A stretch of 64,000 bases of DNA from Microthrixaceae bacterium. Lineage in GTDB: Bacteria > Actinomycetota > Acidimicrobiia > Acidimicrobiales > Acidimicrobilacustridaceae. Positions 28,218 to 37,808 of the stretch are shown piece after piece; the stretch's first letter is position 1; each line of letters begins with the position of its first letter. The position numbers were made by a program, and so were the translations under genes. Below the pieces are notes generated by a model. The model was not told where the DNA came from. It did no database searches and saw nothing but the letters and a program-made list of their open reading frames with translations. Location: positions 49,358 through 113,357 of the forward strand of contig CANFQA010000001.1 in NCBI GenBank assembly GCA_947449015.1, written 5' to 3'.

Positions 28218-29501
28218 ATGACCGATCCGATGCCGACAAGCGGCGATCCGAAACCCCGAGCCAAAGCACGCCGCCGTCCTCGTTGGCTGCTGTGGCTGAT
28301 GGTGCTTGGCCCCGGACTCATTGCTGCCAACGCTGGTAACGATGCCGGTGGCATTGCCACCTACGCGTCGGCGGGCTCACAGTTCGGGTACCGAACCCTG
28401 TTCGTCATGGCATTGGTCACCATTGCGTTAGTGGTCGTGCAGGAAATGTCAGCCCGACTTGGCGCCCATACCGGTGAAGGGCTTATGTCGCTCATTCGTG
28501 AGCAGTTCCCGCTGCGACTCTCGGCGTTCGCCATCATCGCCCTGCTCATCGCCAATCTGGGTCTTGTCGTTTCTGAGTTCGCCGGTATTGGTGCAGCCTT
28601 CGAGCTGTTCGGTGTCTCGCGCTACATCGCTATCCCCATTGGTGCGCTGGCCATCTGGGCAATCGTCGTTCTTGGAAACTACCGCTATGCCGAGCGCGTA
28701 TTTCTCGTGCTCGGTCTCGCGTTCATCACCTATCCCATTGCCGCGGTGCTCGGGAAACCCGATTGGGGAGCGGTGGTGAGCAACACGTTCATTCCCCACA
28801 TGCTGGGCACAAAGGAGTTCCTCTTCCTTGTCGTGGCGCTCATCGGCACCACCATCACGCCCTATATGCAGCTGTACCAAGCGGCTGCTGTGGCTGACCG
28901 CGGCGCGGGCCCCGAGGAGTACCGCATGGTTCGCATCGACACCATCACCGGCGCGATTTTTGCCAACATCATCTCGATGGCCATCATCATCGCCACCGCC
29001 GCAGCAATCGGTGGTAGCGGTGTACTTACCTCGGCCAAGGAAGCCGCGCAGGCGCTTGAGCCAGTGGCCGGGTCCGGCGCCGAGATCCTTTTCGGTGTTG
29101 GTCTTCTGGGAGCCTCGGCGCTTGCGGCCGCTGTCGTCCCCTTGGCTACTTCCTATGCCGTAGCTGAGGCGCTGGGCGTCGAACGCTCGGTCTCGCGCAC
29201 CTTCCGCGAAGCGCCGTTGTTCATGGGGCTGTTCACCGCGTTGGTCGTTATCGGTGCAGGCGTGGCGCTGGTGCCGGGCAACCTCATCAATCTGTTGCTC
29301 AACATGCAGGTGCTCAACGGCATCATCACGCCGATCATCCTCACGTTCATCCTGATTCTCGCCAATCGTCGCGGTGTGCTCGGGGCAGCAGTGAACGGCC
29401 CGAGATTCCGGCGGGTTGCCTTCGTCTGTGTGGTTGTCATCGCGGTGCTGGCGTTCGTGGTGCTCGTGCAGACCGTGGCCGGCTGGTTCGGGATCGGTTA
29501 A
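28218..29501 (+). CDS. NRAMP-related transporter, possibly Mg2+-type
   Basis: GPGLIAANAGNDAGGIATYASAGSQFGY (DPGN replaced by DAGG) and GTTITPYMQLYQ (MPH replaced by TPY). Confidence 0.85.
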   Translation: MTDPMPTSGDPKPRAKARRRPRWLLWLMVLGPGLIAANAGNDAGGIATYASAGSQFGYRTLFVMALVTIALVVVQEMSARLGAHTGEGLMSLIREQFPLRLSAFAIIALLIANLGLVVSEFAGIGAAFELFGVSRYIAIPIGALAIWAIVVLGNYRYAERVFLVLGLAFITYPIAAVLGKPDWGAVVSNTFIPHMLGTKEFLFLVVALIGTTITPYMQLYQAAAVADRGAGPEEYRMVRIDTITGAIFANIISMAIIIATAAAIGGSGVLTSAKEAAQALEPVAGSGAEILFGVGLLGASALAAAVVPLATSYAVAEALGVERSVSRTFREAPLFMGLFTALVVIGAGVALVPGNLINLLLNMQVLNGIITPIILTFILILANRRGVLGAAVNGPRFRRVAFVCVVVIAVLAFVVLVQTVAGWFGIG

Positions 29502-29503
29502 GC

Positions 29504-29869
29504 GTGCACCACTACGTACGCATCTGGGCTGATGAGATGGGGGAGTCCCATTTCGAAGACGTCACTGTCGACATCGCAGTGTCGCCGGCCGAACCTGGAG
29601 TTGCCGAGTTGTGGGTGTCCGATCAGGTCACTGTGGACCGTGTCCATTTCGTCACCGTCCAAGCCATCGATCAAGTTCCCGACTGGCATTGCGCGCCACG
29701 TCGTCAGTTTGTGGTGTTTCTCGACGGCTGGGTGTGCATCACCGTGAGTGACGGGGAATCACGCACACTTCCCGCTGGCAGTGTCGTTCTGGTCGAGGAT
29801 GTAACTGGGCGCGGTCATATCACCGAGCACGAACCCGGCGAGCGACGGGTGCTGTTGTTGCCGCTCTGA
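29504..29869 (+). CDS. Cupin-fold protein
   Basis: RRQFVVFLDGWVCITVSDGESRTLPAGSVVLVEDVTGRGH. Confidence 0.7.
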   Translation: MHHYVRIWADEMGESHFEDVTVDIAVSPAEPGVAELWVSDQVTVDRVHFVTVQAIDQVPDWHCAPRRQFVVFLDGWVCITVSDGESRTLPAGSVVLVEDVTGRGHITEHEPGERRVLLLPL

Positions 29870-29941
29870 TCGACTGAGGTGGCAGGCTGTGGTCCTCGCC
29901 GGGGAATTCCGCCCGCGGCAATTGCCCGAAGGTGCCATTTC

Positions 29942-31501
29942 GTGAATGCCGAACTCATCCAACGCCGACGTTGGCTCATCCTTGCGGTGCTCGCGGCAAG
30001 CGTGTTTCTTGTCGTGGTCGACAACACCATCGTGAATGTGGCGCTTCCCCGTCTCAGCAGCGATCTCGGCGCTTCCACCACGCAACTCCAGTGGATTGTC
30101 GATGCCTACAGCCTGGTGTTCGCCGGTTTGCTTCTTGCCGGCGGTGCTATCGGTGATCGCCTTGGTCGCAAAGGTGTATTGCAGACCGGCCTCGTGATCT
30201 TCGCCGCGATGAGCACCCTTGGCGCCTTCGCGCAGAGCTCCGGGCAGCTCATTGCCGCTCGTGCTGCCATGGGCGTGGGAGCTGCACTTGTGTTTCCTGC
30301 CACGCTCGCCATCCTCACCAATGTGTTCACTGATCCCACCGAACGAGCCAAAGCCATTGGTGTCTGGTCAGCGGTCTCAGGCGCTGCAGTGGCGTTTGGC
30401 CCCATCACGGGTGGGTTTCTGCTGGAGCATTACTGGTGGGGTTCGGTGCTGCTGGTCAATCTGCCGATCGTGGCGGTCGCCCTTCTCGCCGGGGCCATCC
30501 TTGTACCCACATCGCGAGACCCTGAGGTGGGTCGTTTCGATATTCCTGGCATTGTTCTGTCGATCTCGGGTATCGGGCTTCTCGTGTTCACCGTGATCGA
30601 GGGCCCGCATTGGGGCTGGAACTCGCTCACCACCTTCAGCGGATTTGCTGCGTCGCTCGCGCTGATTGCTGGCTTTGTTTGGCGTGAACTACGCACCGAT
30701 CATCCGATGCTTGATGTGCGGGTATTCCGCATTCCTCGCTTCAGCGCAGCGGCAGGTTCCATTGCTGTGGCCTTCTTCGCATTGTTCGGGTTCATCTTCC
30801 TCGCAACTCAGTACTTCCAATTCGTGCGTCACTACACCACGTTGTCGGCCGGTTTACACACCCTGCCGTTCGCCATTTTCGCCGGCATCACCGCTCCCTT
30901 TGCCGCACGTCTCGCTATGCGCTTCGGTCCCCGCCGGGTGATTGGCACCGGACTGTTGTTGATGTGTGTCGGACTGGTGATTGCCAGCACCTTCACATCA
31001 ACCACCTCCTATTTCGGTGTCGTCGTGTGGTCAATGGCACTTATGGCTACGGGTCTTTCGCTGGTGACATCGCCCGCCACTGAAGCTGTCATGAGTTCGT
31101 TGCCCAAGGAGAAGGCCGGCGCTGGCGCGGCGGTCAACGACACCACGCGGGAACTGGGAGGAACGCTTGGCGTTGCCGTTGTTGGCAGCGTGTTCGCTTC
31201 GGCCTATGCACCGAAGATCGGTGACTTCCTCGCCCAGTTCCCCATTCCCGCAGAAGCCGTCAGCGCAGCGCGGGAATCGGTTGCTGCGGCACTCGTGGTC
31301 GTGGGCAGGGCGCCTCAGGACGTGCAGGCCTCCATTTCCGCTGCTGCCTCCTCAGCGTTCATGGATGGCATGTCGGTGGGATGTCTTGTTGCTGCTGGTG
31401 TCTCCCTCGCTGGGGCGATTGTGGCGTTCATCCTGCTGCCGGATCGCAACTCGATCTATGACGATCAGGAACCGATCGCCGCTGAGGGTCGCCATACTTG
31501 A
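29942..31501 (+). CDS. MFS transporter, DHA2-type (14 TM)
   Basis: RRWLILAVLAASVFLVVVDNTIVNVALPRLSSDL; start refined to GTG 29942. Confidence 0.9.
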   Translation: MNAELIQRRRWLILAVLAASVFLVVVDNTIVNVALPRLSSDLGASTTQLQWIVDAYSLVFAGLLLAGGAIGDRLGRKGVLQTGLVIFAAMSTLGAFAQSSGQLIAARAAMGVGAALVFPATLAILTNVFTDPTERAKAIGVWSAVSGAAVAFGPITGGFLLEHYWWGSVLLVNLPIVAVALLAGAILVPTSRDPEVGRFDIPGIVLSISGIGLLVFTVIEGPHWGWNSLTTFSGFAASLALIAGFVWRELRTDHPMLDVRVFRIPRFSAAAGSIAVAFFALFGFIFLATQYFQFVRHYTTLSAGLHTLPFAIFAGITAPFAARLAMRFGPRRVIGTGLLLMCVGLVIASTFTSTTSYFGVVVWSMALMATGLSLVTSPATEAVMSSLPKEKAGAGAAVNDTTRELGGTLGVAVVGSVFASAYAPKIGDFLAQFPIPAEAVSAARESVAAALVVVGRAPQDVQASISAAASSAFMDGMSVGCLVAAGVSLAGAIVAFILLPDRNSIYDDQEPIAAEGRHT

Positions 31502-31504
31502 ACC

Positions 31505-32398
31505 ATGCTCTGGCTCACCGGTGCCACCGGTCAGGAAGTCCGCACCTCTGATGGCACCGTGCTGGGTCAGGTGATTGACCTCAGCGTTCGTCTTTCAACA
31601 TCACGCTCCACACCGTTGGTTTCGCGAGTGCTCGTTGAAGTCCGACGTCGGCAGTGGTCGCTCATCGGTTGGAACCAGGTCGTGGGTTTTGAACATGACG
31701 ATGTCGAGCTCATCAATGGCATCGATCAAGGCGCACTCATGCTGTTCGATCCGAACACGGTGAGTGCAGAGCTCGAACCCGATGAATTGCTGCTGCGCCG
31801 AGATGTGCTTGATACACAGATCGTCGATGTGGTTGGTCATCGACTGGCGCGCGTCGCCGATGTGGCACTCGCTCGCACTGCTCACGGAGAGATGGAGGTT
31901 CTCGCCGTCGAGATCGGATTCGGTCGGGTGCTTGAACGACTGCACCTCAGCGGTTTGATCGGTGGTCGACCAGATGAGTCCATTGCCTGGACGGACCTTC
32001 ACCTCACGTCCGATCGGGGCCACCTTGTGCAATTGGGATCGCCGGCCAGTGCCGTGCATCGGCTGACCAACGGCGATCTCGCTGCTCTGGTGGCGCGTCT
32101 CGATCTTGAGAGCGCCACCGAAGTTCTGGACTCGGCCGGCCCGCAGCGCGCCGCTGGAGCGATCGCCCATGCCGCTACCCCAGTCGGTGAGCGTTTGCTG
32201 CGCGCACTTCCTGAGGATGCACGAGCTGAGGTTTTCGACCATATGTCGCCCGAGCATGCCCATTGGTGGCGTCATCGTGTCCGCCATGAGCGACCACTGC
32301 GCGGTCGACGTTTTTTCCGGGGCGCCGGATGGCATCACCGTCACGGAACTCCCCGGCATGTGAGGTCGGGCGCTTCCATTGCGCCGGGTGATCAATGA
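31505..32398 (+). CDS. PRC-barrel + MgtE-N-like soluble protein
   Basis: GQEVRTSDGTVLGQVIDLSV; MgtE-N-like LTNGDLAALVARLDLESATEVLDSAGPQRAAGA; ATGA overlap with next NRAMP gene. Confidence 0.75.
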   Translation: MLWLTGATGQEVRTSDGTVLGQVIDLSVRLSTSRSTPLVSRVLVEVRRRQWSLIGWNQVVGFEHDDVELINGIDQGALMLFDPNTVSAELEPDELLLRRDVLDTQIVDVVGHRLARVADVALARTAHGEMEVLAVEIGFGRVLERLHLSGLIGGRPDESIAWTDLHLTSDRGHLVQLGSPASAVHRLTNGDLAALVARLDLESATEVLDSAGPQRAAGAIAHAATPVGERLLRALPEDARAEVFDHMSPEHAHWWRHRVRHERPLRGRRFFRGAGWHHRHGTPRHVRSGASIAPGDQ

Positions 32399-33630
32399 AG
32401 GGGACTGCTCGGCGGCGGGTGGCGATCGGCGCACTGTTTGCGGTGGTGGGGCCTGGACTTATCGCCGGACTCTCTGATGATGACCCTGCAGGGATCACGA
32501 CCTATTCGGTGCTTGGTGCGCAGCACGGCTATCAGCTGTTGTGGGTGCTGGCGCTCTCGACCGTGGCGCTCATCTTGTTCCACGGACTTGGTGCCCGCAT
32601 GGGTGTGGTCACCGGTCAGGGCATCATTGGTCTGATCCGTCAGCGCTATGGCGTGAAACTCAGTGGAGCTGCACTCATCGCGCTGGTGCTGGCCAACCTC
32701 GGGACCACCTGTGCCGAGTTCGCCGGCCTGGCTGCCGGGTTCGAGTTGTTCGGCGTGAATCGATATCTGAGCGTGCCGCTGGCCGCGGTTGGCGTCTCGG
32801 TGCTGGTGTTACGTGGGAGCTTCCGTCGGATCGAACACATCTTTGTGCTGCTCGCTGCGGTGTTCGTGGCCTATATCGCCTCCGGTTTGCTCTCGCATCC
32901 CGACTGGGGTGCTGCGGTGCACGGTCTGGTCGTACCGACCATGCCATTCACTCGTGATGCCTTCGTGATCATCACCGCCACAGTCGGCACCACGCTCGCT
33001 CCCTGGGGTCTCGCGTTCATCCAGTCCTATGCGGTGGACAAACAACTTCGTCCCGAGGACCTTCGCTTCGAACGAATTGATGTCATCGCCGGTTCGATCC
33101 TCACTGGTGTCGTCGGGTTCTTTGTGGTCATCGCCTGCGCGGCGACATTGCATCGCACTGGACTCTCCATCGACACCGCGTCTGATGCTGCTCGTGCGCT
33201 CGAACCGCTGGCGGGTGGGGCTGCCGGCACGCTGTTTGGCATCGGCCTCATCGGCGCTGCAGTGCTGGCTGCTTCGATCCTTCCGCTGTCGACTGCCTAT
33301 TCAGTCTGTGAGTACATGGGCGTTGAAGCTGCCCTCAACGATCCCTACGCGGAGGCGAAACCGTTCTACCTGACCTATGGGGCTGTTGTGGTCTTTGCTG
33401 CTGTACTCGTGCTCATTCCCGGCGCACCACTTGTGACGATCCTGGTCGCCACTCAGGTGCTCAACGCAGTGCTACTCATCCCGTTATTGGTGTTCCTGCT
33501 CGGTGTGGCCCGAGATCGTGACCTCATGGGGGAGTGGGTGGCGACTCGACGGGCGGTCGTTGCCTATGCAGTCACCATTGCCGTGGTGAGCGCGTGTGTT
33601 CTCGGATTGCTCGTCACGATGTTGCTCTGA
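32395..33630 (+). CDS. NRAMP-related transporter, possibly Mg2+-type
   Basis: GPGLIAGLSDDDPAGITTYSVLGAQHGY (DPAG) and GTTLAPWGLAF (MPH replaced by APW). Confidence 0.85.
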   Translation: MKGTARRRVAIGALFAVVGPGLIAGLSDDDPAGITTYSVLGAQHGYQLLWVLALSTVALILFHGLGARMGVVTGQGIIGLIRQRYGVKLSGAALIALVLANLGTTCAEFAGLAAGFELFGVNRYLSVPLAAVGVSVLVLRGSFRRIEHIFVLLAAVFVAYIASGLLSHPDWGAAVHGLVVPTMPFTRDAFVIITATVGTTLAPWGLAFIQSYAVDKQLRPEDLRFERIDVIAGSILTGVVGFFVVIACAATLHRTGLSIDTASDAARALEPLAGGAAGTLFGIGLIGAAVLAASILPLSTAYSVCEYMGVEAALNDPYAEAKPFYLTYGAVVVFAAVLVLIPGAPLVTILVATQVLNAVLLIPLLVFLLGVARDRDLMGEWVATRRAVVAYAVTIAVVSACVLGLLVTMLL

Positions 33631-33688
33631 GGGGCCGCTTCGGGGCTCGGTCGACAGGCCCGATGACCGCACGGCATCATTGGTCCTG

Positions 33689-34897
33689 ATGAGTCTCTCG
33701 AGCGTTCGTTCCGTGGTCCGCTTCGGGCGATTCGAAACCGATTCCGTGAAGCGACGGCTCTCCCGCGCCGCATCAGTGGCCGATCTCCGCAAGATCGCCC
33801 AGAAGCGACTCCCGGGCGGTTGTTTCGATTACATCGACGGTGGTTCCGAGGATGAACGCACCCTCGCCGCTAACTCCCGGGCGTTCGCTGATATGCAGTT
33901 CCGACCTCGGGTACTGCGAGGCATCGAGAAGATCGAGGTCGGTACCGAACTACTGGGCGCGGCAACGCAGCTTCCACTCGTGCTCGCTCCCACCGGTTTC
34001 ACCCGCATCGCCGATCCGCAGGGCGAACTGGCCGTTGCTCGGGCTGCGGCGCGGGCGGGCATTCCCTACACGCTGTCCACGCTCGCCACCCGCTCTATTG
34101 AGGAGGTGCGTTCGGTCAGCGATGGTCGGCTCTGGTTCCAGGTGTACGCATGGCGCGATCGCGAACTGGTCACCGAGATGGTGCAGCGGGCCGCGTCCAA
34201 CGATTACGAGGCCTTGGTGCTCACCGTTGACACGGCGGTATTCGGTCGCCGTGAACGTGATGTGCGTCGCGGGTTCTCCCTGCCGCCCACCATCGGGGCC
34301 GGAACCATCATCGACGGACTGCGTCATCCGGCCTGGACACTGGCATTCCTGCGCAACGAGCCGATCCGTTTTGCCAATGTCATAGGGCGGTCGGTTGGCG
34401 ACGGTTCCTCGCCGGTAAATCTCTCCGACTACATCAACAGCCAGTTCGACCCCGCGCTCGCATGGAGAGATATCGAATGGTTGCGTTCCATCTGGAGCGG
34501 TCCCATCGTGGTCAAGGGCATCCAGTGTGTCGAGGATGCGGTCATTGCCGCCGATCTCGGCGTTGATGCCATAGCGCTCTCTAATCATGGCGGTCGCCAG
34601 CTCGATGGTTCACCGGCAACGCTCTCTCTTGTTGCACCCGTGGCCGACGCTGTTGGTGGTCAAACGCAGATCATCTGCGACGGCGGAGTGCGCAGGGGCA
34701 GCGACATCGTGAAGGCGGTCGCTGCCGGTGCCGACGCCGTGATGGCTGGACGTGCCTATCTCTATGCGCTTGGTGCGGCAGGTGAGGTCGGGGTCGACAC
34801 GCTGCTGGGTTGGTGGCGTGAGGACATGCGGCGAACGATGAGTCTGATTGGTGCCGCCTCGATCGCGGAACTGGACCGGTCCTTCATCACCCAGTAA
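33689..34897 (+). CDS. FMN-dependent alpha-hydroxy-acid oxidizing protein
   Basis: QKRLPGGCFDYIDGGSEDERT; LVLAPTGFTRIADPQGELAVARAAARAGIPYTLST; ALSNHGGRQLDGSPATL. Confidence 0.93.
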   Translation: MSLSSVRSVVRFGRFETDSVKRRLSRAASVADLRKIAQKRLPGGCFDYIDGGSEDERTLAANSRAFADMQFRPRVLRGIEKIEVGTELLGAATQLPLVLAPTGFTRIADPQGELAVARAAARAGIPYTLSTLATRSIEEVRSVSDGRLWFQVYAWRDRELVTEMVQRAASNDYEALVLTVDTAVFGRRERDVRRGFSLPPTIGAGTIIDGLRHPAWTLAFLRNEPIRFANVIGRSVGDGSSPVNLSDYINSQFDPALAWRDIEWLRSIWSGPIVVKGIQCVEDAVIAADLGVDAIALSNHGGRQLDGSPATLSLVAPVADAVGGQTQIICDGGVRRGSDIVKAVAAGADAVMAGRAYLYALGAAGEVGVDTLLGWWREDMRRTMSLIGAASIAELDRSFITQ

Positions 34898-34942
34898 CTC
34901 GCTTCGAGCGGGATGAATTGTCGGCCGATCGGGATACTCGGA

Positions 34943-35686
34943 TCAGTTGGTGACCGCACCGCCATTGATGGCGATGGTCTGTCCGGTGATCCACTCCGAT
35001 TCATCGGAGGCCAGGAACACGCAGGCAGTGCCAATATCGCGTCCGGTGCCGAGTCGACCAACGGGCACCTGCTTGGCCATTGCTGCGGTGACGGTTCGTG
35101 ATTCTTCGGTGACCTCGGGGTCATCGCGCTCCATGAGTCCCAGCGCAAGTGTGTTGGCGGTGACCCCACTGCGAGCAGTCTCCACCGCGAGGTGGCGCAT
35201 GAAACTGATGGCACCACCTTTGCCAGCTCCGTACATCGACACTCCGATGTTGAGACCCTGGGTACCCGCGCCCGAGGAGATGGTGATGACCCGTCCCCAG
35301 CCGCGCTCGCACATGGCGTCAACGGTGGCCTTCACGCAGTTGATGACGCCATAGAGATTCACATCGATATACGCCGCCCACTCATCCGGGTCCATGTCGC
35401 GGAACTTCACCGGGCGCATCGTCGGTGGAATACCGGCATTGTTCACGAGAATGTCGATGGGACCACAGTTGTCAATCGCCGCGCGCACCTCCTCGAGATT
35501 GGCAACCGAGAACGGCAGCGGGTGGGCGTTGGTGCCAAGCGCTTTAACGGCCGCCTCCGCTCGCTCAGGGATCAGGTCATTGATGAACACCACCGCGCCA
35601 GCCTCGATGAGAGCAGCGGCAATCCCGAAGCCCACGCCGCGTCCGGCGCCGGTGACAAGGGCGGTTCTTCCTGTGAGATCGAACAT
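34943..35686 (-). CDS. SDR family oxidoreductase
   Basis: GRTALVTGAGRGVGFGIA...YGAGKGGAISFMRHLA; start refined to 35686. Confidence 0.88.
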   Translation of the reverse strand: MFDLTGRTALVTGAGRGVGFGIAAALIEAGAVVFINDLIPERAEAAVKALGTNAHPLPFSVANLEEVRAAIDNCGPIDILVNNAGIPPTMRPVKFRDMDPDEWAAYIDVNLYGVINCVKATVDAMCERGWGRVITISSGAGTQGLNIGVSMYGAGKGGAISFMRHLAVETARSGVTANTLALGLMERDDPEVTEESRTVTAAMAKQVPVGRLGTGRDIGTACVFLASDESEWITGQTIAINGGAVTN

Positions 35687-35766
35687 GGCAAGAGGCTTGC
35701 ACATCGGCCCCGGCGCGGTCGTTAGTCTCCTCAGAGCATTTCCGTCGGCGACCACGGGGAACCTTT

Positions 35767-36954
35767 ATGTACAGCGATCAGGACCTGACCAAACTCACCG
35801 AGGAGTTCGTGGAGATCAACCGCGAGATTCTCGACGACCAGTTCGCGCTGCGCGGTGCTCAGTTCGATGCCGGTCTCGCCATGGTGCATTTCCCCGAGGG
35901 TTACGGCGGTCTCGGCGGCAATCGTGGCCAGCAGGCAGTGATTGATGCGGTGCTGCGCGCCAACGGCGCCAACTATGAGGACCTGCGCATCAATCCGATC
36001 GGGATCGGTATGGGTGCCCCCACGGTGCTCATGTACGGCTCCGAGGAACTCAAGGCCAAGCACATCCGTCGCATCTTCACCGGTGAGGACATCTGGTGTC
36101 AGTTGTTCTCCGAGCCGACGCATGGCTCTGATGTTGCTGGCATCCCCAGCCGTGCGATCAAGGATGGAGATGAGTGGATCGTCAATGGTCAGAAGGTTTG
36201 GACCACGCTGGCGCATGTGTCGAGTTACGGCATGTTGCTCACCCGCACCAACCCCGACGTTCCCAAGCACAAGGGGCTCAGTTATTTCGTGCTGGATATG
36301 AACGCGCCTGGTGTTGAGGTTCGTCCGTTGTTTCAGATGACCGGTGAGGCCGAGTTCAACGAGGTGTTCCTCACCGATGTGCGCATTCATGATTCGCTTC
36401 GACTTGGCGAAGAGGGCAACGGTTGGAAGGTTGCGATCACCACCCTGATGAACGAACGTGTCGCGCTTTCCGGTGGTGCCGCAGCACGCGGTTCTGGTCC
36501 GATTCGTGATCTCCTTTCGCTGTGGGAGCAGCGTCGCGATGCGTTGACCGAGAACGAGCGCGTCATTTGGAGGGACCGGGTTTCGAGGTTGTGGATCGAA
36601 GCCGAGATCATCCGACTCACGAACGCCCGAGCCAAAGCCTTGGCCGTTGGTGGCAGTCCCGGCCCCGAGGGTTCGGTGGGCAAGCTCGCATCGGCCGAGT
36701 TCTCCAAGCGTCTCAACGAAGCAATCGTGGAACTTGAGGGTGCCGACGGCATGATTCACGAGCCCGGCTATCCACTCACGCGTTCTTCTGATTCGATGCG
36801 CACGCGCACGGGCCGGTTCCTGCGCTCGCGGGCCAACACCATCGAAGGTGGCACCTCCGAAATCATGCGCAACATTCTCGCCGAGCGAGTGTTGGGTCTT
36901 CCCGGCGATGTCCGTGTCGACACCGAACTTCCCTGGAGTGACATCCCCCGCTGA
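35767..36954 (+). CDS. Acyl-CoA dehydrogenase
   Basis: LFSEPTHGSDVAGIPSRAIKDGDEWIVNGQKVWTTLAH; NTIEGGTSEIMRNILAERVLGLP. Confidence 0.93.
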   Translation: MYSDQDLTKLTEEFVEINREILDDQFALRGAQFDAGLAMVHFPEGYGGLGGNRGQQAVIDAVLRANGANYEDLRINPIGIGMGAPTVLMYGSEELKAKHIRRIFTGEDIWCQLFSEPTHGSDVAGIPSRAIKDGDEWIVNGQKVWTTLAHVSSYGMLLTRTNPDVPKHKGLSYFVLDMNAPGVEVRPLFQMTGEAEFNEVFLTDVRIHDSLRLGEEGNGWKVAITTLMNERVALSGGAAARGSGPIRDLLSLWEQRRDALTENERVIWRDRVSRLWIEAEIIRLTNARAKALAVGGSPGPEGSVGKLASAEFSKRLNEAIVELEGADGMIHEPGYPLTRSSDSMRTRTGRFLRSRANTIEGGTSEIMRNILAERVLGLPGDVRVDTELPWSDIPR

Positions 36955-36986
36955 GATTTCCGGAGTAGGTCGGCGACGTGCGCGGG

Positions 36987-37808
36987 TCAGCCGAGCGGCA
37001 GACCATCAAGGCCGTGCACGGTGAGGCCCCAGTCGGCAATGTTGTCGAGGCTCACGGTGATGCGGCCGGTCACGTCGGGTTCGCAGTCGCACAGCACGAG
37101 AGTTCCCTCGACCATGGCTTCCATTGACTCGATCTGATCGGGCCGCAGTGTTGCGCCAACAATCGCGGCGGCGCCCTCGCTCAACACCGCCGCGCGCGGC
37201 TCCACGGTGTTCACGCGAACACCAGTGCCGTAGACCTCGGCCGCGAGGCCATTGGTAATGCGATTGAGCGCCGCCTTCGACGCACCGTAGGCGGCGATAC
37301 GCGGGCCCGAGGGACCGACATCGAACGGCGGACCATCCCATAACTTGGCGCTGCCACTCGAAAGGTTGACGATCCAACCTTCGCCCGCCTCAATCATTGC
37401 CGGAAGGGCGGCCAGTGAAAGATCGGTCGGAGCGTTCACGTTGGCTTCGAACATGATGTTGCGACGCTTCACCGAGAAGCCCGTGAGCGGGGCCTGAATC
37501 GATGCCGCCGCGTTGTTCACGAGGATCTCGATATGCCCACCCAGCGCCTCGGCGGCCTCCGGCACGATGCGCGCCCTGTCGGTTTCATCAATGAGGTCGG
37601 CCACAACGATCGCCACGTTCGTGCCGTACTTCGCAATTCGCTCGGCAGTTTCGGTGAGGCTGCCAGCGAGGTGCTCATGGGCGTCAAGCGTGCGAGCGGT
37701 CAGCACCACATCGGCACCTTCAGCGGCGAGGCGCTCGGCAATGCCGGCACCGATGCCGCGGCTTGAGCCCGTGACAAGTGCGCGTCGACCGCGGAACCTG
37801 TCACCCAT
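36987..37808 (-). CDS. SDR family oxidoreductase
   Basis: GRRALVTGSSRGIGAGIAERLA...YGASKAALNRITNGLA; start overlaps upstream stop (TGATG). Confidence 0.87.
   Translation of the reverse strand: MGDRFRGRRALVTGSSRGIGAGIAERLAAEGADVVLTARTLDAHEHLAGSLTETAERIAKYGTNVAIVVADLIDETDRARIVPEAAEALGGHIEILVNNAAASIQAPLTGFSVKRRNIMFEANVNAPTDLSLAALPAMIEAGEGWIVNLSSGSAKLWDGPPFDVGPSGPRIAAYGASKAALNRITNGLAAEVYGTGVRVNTVEPRAAVLSEGAAAIVGATLRPDQIESMEAMVEGTLVLCDCEPDVTGRITVSLDNIADWGLTVHGLDGLPLG

Noticed and set aside
32250-32398. Possible frameshift near the end of the PRC/MgtE-N protein, because the tail becomes Arg/His/Trp-rich
   Set aside because: RRFFRGAGWHHRH resembles basic tails I recall from related proteins, and the stop forms an ATGA overlap with the NRAMP start, so the annotated frame is preferred
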